Assembly (NCBI RefSeq): GCF_021191695.1
Contig: NZ_JAIWPT010000015.1
Span: forward strand, 44,290 to 108,289
Direction of reading: 5' to 3'
From: Proluteimonas luteida
Lineage (GTDB): Bacteria; Pseudomonadota; Gammaproteobacteria; Xanthomonadales; Xanthomonadaceae
Length of the DNA: 64,000 nucleotides
Numbering within the stretch: position 1 is the first letter of the stretch; every line of letters begins with the position of its first letter. The position numbers and the translations under genes are program-made. Under the pieces are notes generated by a model. That model searched no databases, was not told where the DNA came from, and saw only the letters and a list, made by a program, of their open reading frames with translations. Of this stretch, positions 14,696-22,615 are shown in pieces.

Positions 14696-16330
14696 TTAGC
14701 CAAGCGAACGCGCGGTGTTGATGACGTTGATGCCGTTGAAACGCGCGGTCGAGGAACCGTGCGAGACCGCCGAGACCTGGCTCGGCTGGCCCTTGCCGTC
14801 GAAGAACGAGCCACCGAGGCGGTAGTCGCTTTCGTCGCAGATGGCGACGCAGGCGTTCCAGAACTCCGGCGTGCGGATCTGGTAGGCGACGTCCTCGACC
14901 ATGCCGGCGATCGCGCCGTCCTTGATCTCGTAGAACAGCTGGCCGCCGAACTGCGCGTTGTAGCGCTGCTGGTCGATCGAGAACGAGCCGTCGCCGATGA
15001 TGTAGATGCCGTTCTCGACGTCCTTGATCATGTCTTCGACGCTGAGCCGCGCCTTGCCGGGCGCCAGCGAGACGTTGGGCATGCGCTGGAACTGCACGCT
15101 CGACCACGAATCGGCGTAGCAGCAGCCGTCCGATTCGGTCTTGCCCAGGATGTGGGCCTGGTCGCGGATCGCCTGGTAGTCGACGAGCTTGCCGTCGGTG
15201 ATCATGTCCCAGCGCTTGGTGGCGACGCCCTCGTCATCAAAGCCGACCACGCCGAGGCTGCCCGGCTGGGTCTTGTCCGCGAACACCGTGACCAGGTCGC
15301 TGCCGTACTGGAAGCGCTGCTCGCGCTTGTCGAGCGTGGCGAAGCTGGTGCCGGCGTAGTTGGCCTCGTAGCCGAGCACGCGGTCGAGCTCCAGCGGGTG
15401 GCCGATCGACTCGTGGATCGTCAGCCAGGTGTGCGAGGGGTCGAGCACGAGATCGTAGCGGCCGGGCTTGACCGACGGCGCGCGCAGCTTCTCCCGCGCC
15501 TGCCGGGCCGCGGCGATCGCGTCCTCGCGCATGTCGTAGGAACCGCTGTAGTTGACCACGCCGTTGGGCGAGACGACCTTGCCCGACGCCGCGCCATCGA
15601 GATATTCGTAGCCCAGCCCCATCGGCGACGACAGGCCGCTGCGGGTGCGGAACTTGCCGCTGTCCTTGTCGATCGCGGTCACCGTCATCGGTGCCCAGAT
15701 CCGGTGCACGTCCTGGTCGATGTAGGAGCCGTCGGTGCTGGCGAAGTACTTCTGTTCGTTGACCAGGAACAGCGTCGAGTTGACGAAACTGGCGCCCGCC
15801 TCCAGCGCCGCGGCGTTGACGCCAAGCAGCAGCTCCACTTTCTCCTCGACCGGGACTTCCATGCCGTTCTTGACGATCGGCGTCCGCCAGGAGACCTCGC
15901 CGACGCCGGTGACCGGCGCCAGCTGTACCGGCGCGGTCTGGATCTTCGCGTTCGCCTGCGCGATCGCCACCGCCTGGCGCGCGGCCTCGGCCACGCCCTG
16001 CTCGGTCAGCGTGTTGGTCGCGGCGAAGCCCCAGGCGCCGCCGGCGACCACGCGTACGCCGACGCCCGTCGATTCGGTGCTGACGACGTTCTGCACCTTG
16101 TCCTCGCGGGTCATGACGAACTGGCGCAGGTAGCGGCCGACGCGCACGTCGCAGTAACTGGCGCCGGCCGCGGTCGCGGCGTTGAGGCCGGCGTCGGCCA
16201 GCCGCTTCTTGAAGCCGACGTCGAGCGTCGACAGCAGTTGTTCGGCGGCGATGACCCTGCCGAACACGGCAGGCAGCAGCAGGCCGCCCGCGCCGACACC
16301 AGCGAGGGCGAGGAAGTCGCGTCTAAGCAA
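14696..16330 (-). CDS. TldD-like metallopeptidase with Tat signal, downstream tandem copy
   Basis: 544 aa from the proposed TTG at 16330, which follows GGGAGAG and gives MLRRDFLALAGVGAGGLLLP, a Tat-type signal matching the start of the upstream paralog. An in-frame ATG at 16399 would add 23 residues of Arg/Pro-rich sequence before the signal and is less likely. The zinc motif HESIGH is at residues 306-311, followed by PLELDRVLGYEANYAGTSF. The C-terminus has GMVEDVAYQIRTPEFWN and RLGGSFFDGKGQPSQ. TldD proteins hydrolyse peptides together with TldE. Standard TldD is cytoplasmic, so a Tat signal is notable. It aligns almost without gaps with the 543-aa product of the adjacent upstream gene, a tandem duplication. 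Confidence 0.88.
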   Translation of the reverse strand: MLRRDFLALAGVGAGGLLLPAVFGRVIAAEQLLSTLDVGFKKRLADAGLNAATAAGASYCDVRVGRYLRQFVMTREDKVQNVVSTESTGVGVRVVAGGAWGFAATNTLTEQGVAEAARQAVAIAQANAKIQTAPVQLAPVTGVGEVSWRTPIVKNGMEVPVEEKVELLLGVNAAALEAGASFVNSTLFLVNEQKYFASTDGSYIDQDVHRIWAPMTVTAIDKDSGKFRTRSGLSSPMGLGYEYLDGAASGKVVSPNGVVNYSGSYDMREDAIAAARQAREKLRAPSVKPGRYDLVLDPSHTWLTIHESIGHPLELDRVLGYEANYAGTSFATLDKREQRFQYGSDLVTVFADKTQPGSLGVVGFDDEGVATKRWDMITDGKLVDYQAIRDQAHILGKTESDGCCYADSWSSVQFQRMPNVSLAPGKARLSVEDMIKDVENGIYIIGDGSFSIDQQRYNAQFGGQLFYEIKDGAIAGMVEDVAYQIRTPEFWNACVAICDESDYRLGGSFFDGKGQPSQVSAVSHGSSTARFNGINVINTARSLG

Positions 16331-16494
16331 GGGAGCTCTCCCGGAACGGGTCCGCAGCGGCGTTCGCCGTGGACGGGGTTGGCAAGGGTGGCATCGCATC
16401 CTGCGGAGCCCTCCCGATTCTCGACGCGGCCGCGGCGCAGCGTCCAGTGACTTTTGGCATAGAGATCACCCGGGATGTCTCAATCCAGCAAATC

Positions 16495-16524
16495 CCGTCA
16501 TTCCCGCGAAAGCGGGAATGACGG
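16495..16524. repeat. REP-type hairpin with GAAA loop between tandem TldD genes
   Basis: CCGTCATTCCCGC (16495-16507), GAAA, GCGGGAATGACGG (16512-16524): a perfect 13-bp stem closed by a GNRA-type tetraloop. The element lies in the 215-bp gap between the two TldD-like genes, just after the stop of the upstream copy. The same GTCATTCCCGCGAAAGCGGG core is known as a dispersed intergenic repeat in several proteobacteria (general knowledge). Confidence 0.7.
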
Positions 16525-16545
16525 AGTTAGAAATCTCTGCTCTGG

Positions 16546-18177
16546 TCACAGATTCCGGGCGGTATTGATGATGTTGATCCCATCGAACCGCGTCGTGGCC
16601 GATCCGTGCGACACCGCCGAGACCTGGCTGGGCTGGCCCTTGCCGTCGAAGAACGAGCCGCCGAGGCGGAAGTCGCGCGCGTCGCAGATCGCGCTGCAGG
16701 CATTCCAGAATTCCGGCGTGCGGATCTGGTAGGCGGCATCCTCGACCATGCCGGCGATCTCGCCGTTGCGGATCTCGTAGTACAGCTGGCCGCCGAACTG
16801 GGCGTTGTAGCGCTGCTGGTCGATCGAGTACGAACCGCGGCCGTGGATGTACAGGCCGCGCTCGACGCCGGCGATCATCTCCTTCACCGTCAGCGGCGTA
16901 CGGCCCGGCGCCAGCGACACGTTGGGCATGCGCTGGAACTGCACGCTCGACCACGAATCGGCGTAGCTGCAGCCGTCGGACTCGGTCTTGCCGAGGATAT
17001 GGGCCTGGTCGCGCGTGGCCTGGTAGTCGACGAGGATGCCATCGCGCACCAGGTCCCAGCGCCTGGTCGCCACGCCCTCGTCATCGAAGCCGACCGCGCC
17101 GAGGCTGCCCGGCTGGGTCTTGTCGGCGAAGAAGTCGACGATGTCGCTGCCCCAGCGGAAGCCCGCCTCGCGCTTGTCGAGCGTGGCGAAGCTGGTGCCG
17201 GCGTAGTTGGCCTCGTAGCCGAGCACGCGGTCGAGCTCCAGCGGATGGCCGACGTTCTCGTGGATCGTCAGGAACAGGTTCGACGGATCGAGCACCAGGT
17301 CGTAGCGGCCGGGCGTCACCGACGGCGCGCGCAGCTTCTCGCGTGCCTGCCCGGCGGCGGCGACCGCGTCCTCGCGCATGTCGTAGGCCTGGCCGTAGGC
17401 GACGACGCCACCGGGCAGTTCGAAGCGCTGCGCCGGATCCGGCGTCAGGTATTCGTAGCCCAGGCCCATCGGCGCCGACAGTCCGTCGCGCGTGCGGAAT
17501 TTTCCGCTGGCCTTGTCCACCGCGGTCACGGTGAACGGCGCCCAGATCCGGTGCACGTCCTGGTCGATGTAGGAGCCGTCGGTGCTGGCGAAGTACTTCT
17601 GTTCGTTGACCAGGAACAGCCGCGAGCTGACGAAATCGGCACCTGCGGCGGTCGCCGCGGCGTTGACGTCCATCAGCAGCGCGACCTTTTCCTCCAGCGG
17701 CACGGCCATGCCGTTGCGACGCACCGGCGTCGCCCACGTCACCTCGCCGACGCCCTGCACCGGGGCCAGGCGGACCGGCGCGGTCTGGATGCGCGCGTTG
17801 GCCCTGGCGATCGCCAGCGCCTGGCGCGTGGCCTCGGCGATGCCGTCGGGATCGAGCCGGCGGGTCGCGGCGAAACCCCAGGCGCCATCGGCGATCACCC
17901 GGATGCCGACGCCGGTCGATTCCTCGTTGACGACGTTCTCGACCTTGTCCTCGCGCGTCATCACGAACTGCCGCAGGTAGCGGCCGATGCGCACGTCGCA
18001 GTAGCTGGCGCCGCCGCCGGTCGCGGCCTGCAGCGCGACATCGGCCAGGCGCTTCTTCAGCGCGACGTCGAGCGTTGAGACCAGCTCCTCGGCGGCGATT
18101 GCGCGGCCGATGCCGCCGGGCAGCAGCAGGCTGCCGAGCCCGACGCCGCCCCAGGCCAGGAATTCGCGTCGCTGCAT
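16546..18177 (-). CDS. TldD-like metallopeptidase with Tat signal, upstream tandem copy
   Basis: 543 aa, first gene of the nine-gene minus-strand block. The ATG at 18177 follows GGGGAGGA and gives MQRREFLAWGGVGLGSLLLP, a good twin-arginine signal (QRREFLA). An upstream in-frame ATG would bury the signal and is rejected. Zinc motif HENVGH is at 306-311, exactly where the paralog has HESIGH. Shared blocks include GASYCDVRIGRYLRQFVMTR, STDGSYIDQDVHRIWAP and GKTESDGCSYADSWSSVQFQ. The Tat signal implies periplasmic or membrane-side location for a family normally found in the cytoplasm. It diverges from a DUF885 lipoprotein gene. The partner would be the TldE-like protein encoded downstream. Confidence 0.88.
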   Translation of the reverse strand: MQRREFLAWGGVGLGSLLLPGGIGRAIAAEELVSTLDVALKKRLADVALQAATGGGASYCDVRIGRYLRQFVMTREDKVENVVNEESTGVGIRVIADGAWGFAATRRLDPDGIAEATRQALAIARANARIQTAPVRLAPVQGVGEVTWATPVRRNGMAVPLEEKVALLMDVNAAATAAGADFVSSRLFLVNEQKYFASTDGSYIDQDVHRIWAPFTVTAVDKASGKFRTRDGLSAPMGLGYEYLTPDPAQRFELPGGVVAYGQAYDMREDAVAAAGQAREKLRAPSVTPGRYDLVLDPSNLFLTIHENVGHPLELDRVLGYEANYAGTSFATLDKREAGFRWGSDIVDFFADKTQPGSLGAVGFDDEGVATRRWDLVRDGILVDYQATRDQAHILGKTESDGCSYADSWSSVQFQRMPNVSLAPGRTPLTVKEMIAGVERGLYIHGRGSYSIDQQRYNAQFGGQLYYEIRNGEIAGMVEDAAYQIRTPEFWNACSAICDARDFRLGGSFFDGKGQPSQVSAVSHGSATTRFDGINIINTARNL

Positions 18178-18227
18178 GTCGTCCTCCCCGCGGCGATGGC
18201 CGCACAGCGTCCGATTCTTCTGTGCGG

Positions 18228-18261
18228 GCGCCACGCGCGTCAAATCCCCGTCGCGTGGCGC
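18228..18261. promoter_or_regulatory. 10-bp inverted repeat in divergent TldD/DUF885 promoter region
   Basis: GCGCCACGCG (18228-18237) and CGCGTGGCGC (18252-18261) are perfect inverted copies 14 bases apart, in the 171-bp spacer between two divergent genes. It could be an operator or the hairpin of a leader. No known regulator motif is recognised. Confidence 0.4.
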
Positions 18262-18348
18262 GGCGCGGCATATCGACACGATCGGCACATGCACGGCGGC
18301 CGACACGAACCTATGCTTGCCCGTTGTCCCAACCTCCGGAACCTACGC

Positions 18349-20163
18349 ATGCGCCCTTCCCTGCTCGCCGCCGCCGTGCTCGCCGCCGCCCTCGCCGGCT
18401 GCAAGGGCGAGGCGCCCGCCACCTCCGCCAACGCGCAGGACCCCGCGCAGTCCGCGACTGCCGCGTCCGAGGCCGATGCCGCGTTCGCGGCGCTGTCGCA
18501 GCGCTATCTCGACCAGATGCTGGCGCTGTCGCCGGTGTGGGCGACGCAGATCGGCGACCACCGTTTCGACGGCGAGATCGAAGACCTGTCCGAGGCCGGC
18601 CGCCAGGCGGGCCTGGACTTCAACCGCCGCACCCTGGCCGAGCTCGACGCGATCGACGCCTCGCAGCTCTCGCGCGACAACCACGTCGACGCCCTGATCC
18701 TGCGCAACCAGCTGGAGTACGGCATCTGGGACACCGAGACGGCGCAGAGCTGGGCCTGGGATCCGCAGATCTACAGCGGCCTGGCCGGGAGCGCGATCTA
18801 CAACCTGATGGCGCGCGAGTTCGCGCCGCTGCCCGAGCGCCTGAAGTCGGCGACCGCGCGCATGGAGAAGCTGCCGGCGATCTTCGCCCAGGCCCGCGAG
18901 AACCTCGACCCGGCACGCGTGCCGCCGACCCACGCCCGTACCGTCGCCGCGCAGAACAGGGGCGTGCTGGCGCTCGTCGACACCTTCATCACCCCGAATG
19001 CCGACCAGCTGGGCGCCGAGGACCGTGCGCGCCTGGACGCGGCGGTCGCGGCGCTGCGCGGCGCCGTCGAGGAACATCAGGCCTGGCTCGACGGCACCCT
19101 GGTGCCGAATGCGAAGGGCGAGTTCCGCATCGGTGCCGAGCACTACGACCAGAAGCTGAAGTTCGCGCTGAATTCGTCGCTGACCCGCCAGGACATCCAC
19201 CGGCGCGCGGAAGCCGAGCTGGCACGCATCCGCGACGAGATGTACGTCGTCGCGCAGACCGTGCTCGAGGGCCGCGAGAGCGTGCCGGAGACGCCCGCCT
19301 CGCCGACCGAGGACCAGCGCCAGGCCGCGATCGAGGCCGCGATGGAGCTGGCCTATGCCGACAAGCCCGGCCGCGACGAGGTGGTGCCGTTCGCCGAGCA
19401 CACGCTCGACGTCGCGACCGCCTTCACCCGGAAACACGACCTGGTCACCGTGCCCGACGACCCGGTCAGGATCATCCTGATGCCCGAGTTCCAGCGCGGT
19501 GTCGCCGTCGCCTACTGCGACTCGCCCGGCCCGCTCGACAAGGGCCTGGACACCTACTACGCGATCTCGCCGATCCCCGAGGACTGGGACGACGCCCAGG
19601 TCGATTCGTTCCTGCGCGAATACAACAAGCACATGATCCACGTGCTGACGATCCACGAGGCGATGCCCGGCCACTACCTCGAGGGCGCGCACTCGGTGAA
19701 CCATCCCTCGACGCTGCGCGCGGTGTTCCGCTCCGGCCCGTTTGCCGAAGGCTGGGCGGTCTACACCGAGCGGATGATGGCCGACGCCGGCTACCTCGAC
19801 AACGATCCCTTGTTCCGGCTGATGCAGCTCAAGTTCTACGCGCGCGCGGTGGCCAACGCGATCCTCGACCAGGGCATCCACGTCGACAACTGGAGCAAGG
19901 AGCAGGCAATGGACCTGATGGTCCGGCAGACCTTCCAGCAGGCCAGCGAGGCCGAGGGCAAGTGGATCCGCGCGCAGCTGTCGTCGACCCAGCTGGCGAC
20001 CTATTTCGTCGGCGCGCAGGAGCACTTCGACGCGCGCAAGGCCGCGGAGGCCGCGCGCGGCGAGGCGTTCAACCTCAAGCAGTACCACGACGACATGCTG
20101 GCCCAGGGCGCGCCGCCGGTGCGCTTCGCCCGCCAGCTGATGCTGGGCGAGGCGATCGAGTAA
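18349..20163 (+). CDS. DUF885 family lipoprotein, putative zinc metallopeptidase
   Basis: 604 aa, normal for the family. The start MRPSLLAAAVLAAALAGCKG is a lipoprotein signal with lipobox LAGC (Cys18); an in-frame ATG 51 codons upstream is rejected because it hides the signal. The catalytic helix reads TIHEAMPGHYLEGAH with HEAMPGH at residues 436-442, the HExxxGH zinc motif of DUF885, followed by FAEGWAVYTERMM, which supplies the second Glu region. The protein is mostly helical with long charged segments (LDQMLALSPVWATQIGDHRF near the N-terminus is also typical). The probable role is a membrane-anchored periplasmic peptidase. It diverges from the TldD-like genes and is followed 79 bases later by a membrane hydrolase gene. 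Confidence 0.88.
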   Translation: MRPSLLAAAVLAAALAGCKGEAPATSANAQDPAQSATAASEADAAFAALSQRYLDQMLALSPVWATQIGDHRFDGEIEDLSEAGRQAGLDFNRRTLAELDAIDASQLSRDNHVDALILRNQLEYGIWDTETAQSWAWDPQIYSGLAGSAIYNLMAREFAPLPERLKSATARMEKLPAIFAQARENLDPARVPPTHARTVAAQNRGVLALVDTFITPNADQLGAEDRARLDAAVAALRGAVEEHQAWLDGTLVPNAKGEFRIGAEHYDQKLKFALNSSLTRQDIHRRAEAELARIRDEMYVVAQTVLEGRESVPETPASPTEDQRQAAIEAAMELAYADKPGRDEVVPFAEHTLDVATAFTRKHDLVTVPDDPVRIILMPEFQRGVAVAYCDSPGPLDKGLDTYYAISPIPEDWDDAQVDSFLREYNKHMIHVLTIHEAMPGHYLEGAHSVNHPSTLRAVFRSGPFAEGWAVYTERMMADAGYLDNDPLFRLMQLKFYARAVANAILDQGIHVDNWSKEQAMDLMVRQTFQQASEAEGKWIRAQLSSTQLATYFVGAQEHFDARKAAEAARGEAFNLKQYHDDMLAQGAPPVRFARQLMLGEAIE

Positions 20164-20242
20164 ACCGATCCGGGGCGCGTAGCGCCGCATCCCGGCCATG
20201 CACGACGCCGGCCGGTACCTGCGTTCCGAGGAGGACACTGCG

Positions 20243-22591
20243 ATGCCGCAGACCGACCCTACCGCCACGCCGGCGGCCAATCACCGCGCGCCGTTCGCGC
20301 GCGCCGTCGCCACCCTGCGCGCACGCGCCACGCACCTGATGCCATCGACCGCTGCGTGGACCGGCGCAACGCTCGCCGTCGCCTGCGCGGCCGCGATCGT
20401 TGTCGTCGCCCATGCCTGGCCGGTGACGCTGGGGGCGGACGTGCCGCACTGGGCGGCGCTGCTGCACGTGCTGTGGCTGCTCGCCAAGGCGGCCGCGACC
20501 GCCGTCGCCGTCGTGGCCGCTGCATGGCTGGCCAGCCGGCTGCCGCTGCGCTACCTGCTGGCGGTCGCGGCGGCCGTCGCCGTGGTGGTGCCGCTGTTCA
20601 AGTTCTTCGCAACCGACGACTGGGGCCGTTTCGCCACGGCCTGGCTGCTGCTGCCGGCCTCGCTGCTCGGCGGCGGGCTCGGCGCGCTCCTGGCCCGAGG
20701 CAGCCGGCCGGTCCCGCGTACGACGCGCATCGTGGCCCTCGCCGCGATCCTGCTGGGTGCCGGCACGCTGGCCTGGGCCACCGCATGGCTGGTCGCGCCC
20801 GGCGATGCGGGCACGCCGCGCGCGATTCCCGCCCATGCGCTGGCGCCGCTGGAGGCGCCCGATCCCGGCGCGCGCGGGGCGTTCGCGTTCGACACCTTCA
20901 CCTACGGCACGGGCGACGACCGGCACCGCCCGGAATACGCCAACGGCGCCGCCCTGCGCACGGCCCGCGTCGACGGTTCGAAATTCGTCGACTGGAGCGG
21001 CCGCGCGGGCGAACTGCGCAGCGCGTTCTGGGGCTTCGACACCACCGGCCTGCCGCTGCAGGGCCGGGTCTGGCTGCCGGACGGCGACGGCCCGTTTCCG
21101 CTGGTCGTTACGGTGCACGGCAACCATCTGATGGAGCACTTCTCCGACGCCGGCTATGGCTACCTGGGCGAACTGCTGGCCAGCCGCGGCTTCATCTTCG
21201 TCTCCGTCGACCAGAACTTCCTCAACAGCGGCATCGCCGACATCGGGATCGGCAAGCCGGACGACGAGAACGATGCCCGGGCGTGGCTGCTGCTCGAACA
21301 CCTGCGGCAGTGGCACGCGTGGAACGCGACGCCCGGCCACCGCCTGTCGGGCAGGGTCGACACCTCGAACATCGCGCTGGTCGGGCACTCGCGCGGCGGC
21401 GAGGCGGTCGCGCTGGCCGCGGCGTTCAACCGCATGTCGGCCTATCCCGACGACGCGCTGGTGGCGTTCGACTACGGCTACGCCATCCGCGCGGTCGCCG
21501 CGATCGCGCCGGTCGATGGCCAGTACCGGCCGGGAGGCGTCGGCACCCGGTTGCACGACGTCAGCTACTTCACCCTGCAGGGCGGCCACGACGGCGACAT
21601 GTTCTCGTTCGACGGCGCCAAGCAGTACGAACGCGTGCGCTTCAGCGACGGCTTCGACGGCTTCCGCGCGGCACTGCACTTCGGCGGCGGCAACCATGGC
21701 CAGTTCAACACCGACTGGGGCCGCTACGACATCTTCCCGCCGTTCGGCTGGCTGCTGAACGTCGCGCCGATCCTGCCGGCCGACGACCAGCGGCGCATCG
21801 CGCAGGTGTACCTCGGCGCCTTCCTGGAGGCGACCCTGCACGCCGACGCGCGCTACCTGCCGCTGTTCCGCGAACCGCAGCGCGGCGCGGCCTGGCTGCC
21901 GGACACGGTCTACGCCAGCGAGTTCGAAATGGCCGGCACGCGCGTGATCGCCGGCTACGATGAGGACGTCGACCCGACCACCGGCACCTGGCAGGGCGCA
22001 CGCATCCGCCAGCACGGCCTCAGCGACTGGAAGGAGGCGCGGGTGAACCTGCGCCGGGGGTCGCGCGAGACACGCGCCGCGCAGCTGGGCTGGACTGCGG
22101 CCGATCCGGCGACGCGTTACGAGATCGTGCTGCCCGATGGCGACATCGCCGCAGGCATGGCCGCGCTGCGCTTCTCGCTGGCCGACAGCGGCGCCGAGCC
22201 CACGCGCACCGACGATGCCGGACCCGACGAGGTGGCGGACGACACCGGCGCAGAGGCTGGCATCGACCTGCACGTGCGCCTGACCGACCGTGCCGGCAAC
22301 ATCGCCACGCTGCCGCTGTCGCACCACGCCGCGCTGCCGCGCATCGACCGCCCCGGGCTGTTCAAGTCGTCGCGCATCCGGCCGATGCCGCGCCCGGAAC
22401 CCGCGTTCCAGACCTACACGTTCCCGCTGGACGACTTCGCCGCCGCCAACCCGACCTTCGACCGCAGCGCGATCGCGTCGATCGCGTTCGTGTTCGACCG
22501 CACGCCCGCCGGCGTCGTGCTGCTGACCGGGGTCGGTCTGGAACCTGCATACACCGCGGGGCACGCCACCGGCCCCCGCGCTGCCCCGTGA
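20243..22591 (+). CDS. Multi-pass membrane protein with alpha/beta-hydrolase domain
   Basis: 782 aa. The ATG at 20243 follows a strong GAGGAGG; an in-frame ATG 15 codons earlier is less well placed. Residues 30-185 contain five or so hydrophobic helices. From about residue 260 an alpha/beta-hydrolase domain follows: PFPLVVTVHGNH (oxyanion region), SRGFIFVSVDQNFLN, then the nucleophile elbow VGHSRGGEA with Ser383, IAPVDGQY, and a late GGGNHGQFNTDW that could carry the catalytic His. The remaining 250 residues are a beta-rich C-terminal domain unlike the hydrolase core. The product is a likely membrane-anchored esterase or lipase facing the periplasm; the substrate is unknown. Confidence 0.82.
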   Translation: MPQTDPTATPAANHRAPFARAVATLRARATHLMPSTAAWTGATLAVACAAAIVVVAHAWPVTLGADVPHWAALLHVLWLLAKAAATAVAVVAAAWLASRLPLRYLLAVAAAVAVVVPLFKFFATDDWGRFATAWLLLPASLLGGGLGALLARGSRPVPRTTRIVALAAILLGAGTLAWATAWLVAPGDAGTPRAIPAHALAPLEAPDPGARGAFAFDTFTYGTGDDRHRPEYANGAALRTARVDGSKFVDWSGRAGELRSAFWGFDTTGLPLQGRVWLPDGDGPFPLVVTVHGNHLMEHFSDAGYGYLGELLASRGFIFVSVDQNFLNSGIADIGIGKPDDENDARAWLLLEHLRQWHAWNATPGHRLSGRVDTSNIALVGHSRGGEAVALAAAFNRMSAYPDDALVAFDYGYAIRAVAAIAPVDGQYRPGGVGTRLHDVSYFTLQGGHDGDMFSFDGAKQYERVRFSDGFDGFRAALHFGGGNHGQFNTDWGRYDIFPPFGWLLNVAPILPADDQRRIAQVYLGAFLEATLHADARYLPLFREPQRGAAWLPDTVYASEFEMAGTRVIAGYDEDVDPTTGTWQGARIRQHGLSDWKEARVNLRRGSRETRAAQLGWTAADPATRYEIVLPDGDIAAGMAALRFSLADSGAEPTRTDDAGPDEVADDTGAEAGIDLHVRLTDRAGNIATLPLSHHAALPRIDRPGLFKSSRIRPMPRPEPAFQTYTFPLDDFAAANPTFDRSAIASIAFVFDRTPAGVVLLTGVGLEPAYTAGHATGPRAAP

Positions 22592-22615
22592 CCCCACCGG
22601 CTTGCGCGTGCGGCA

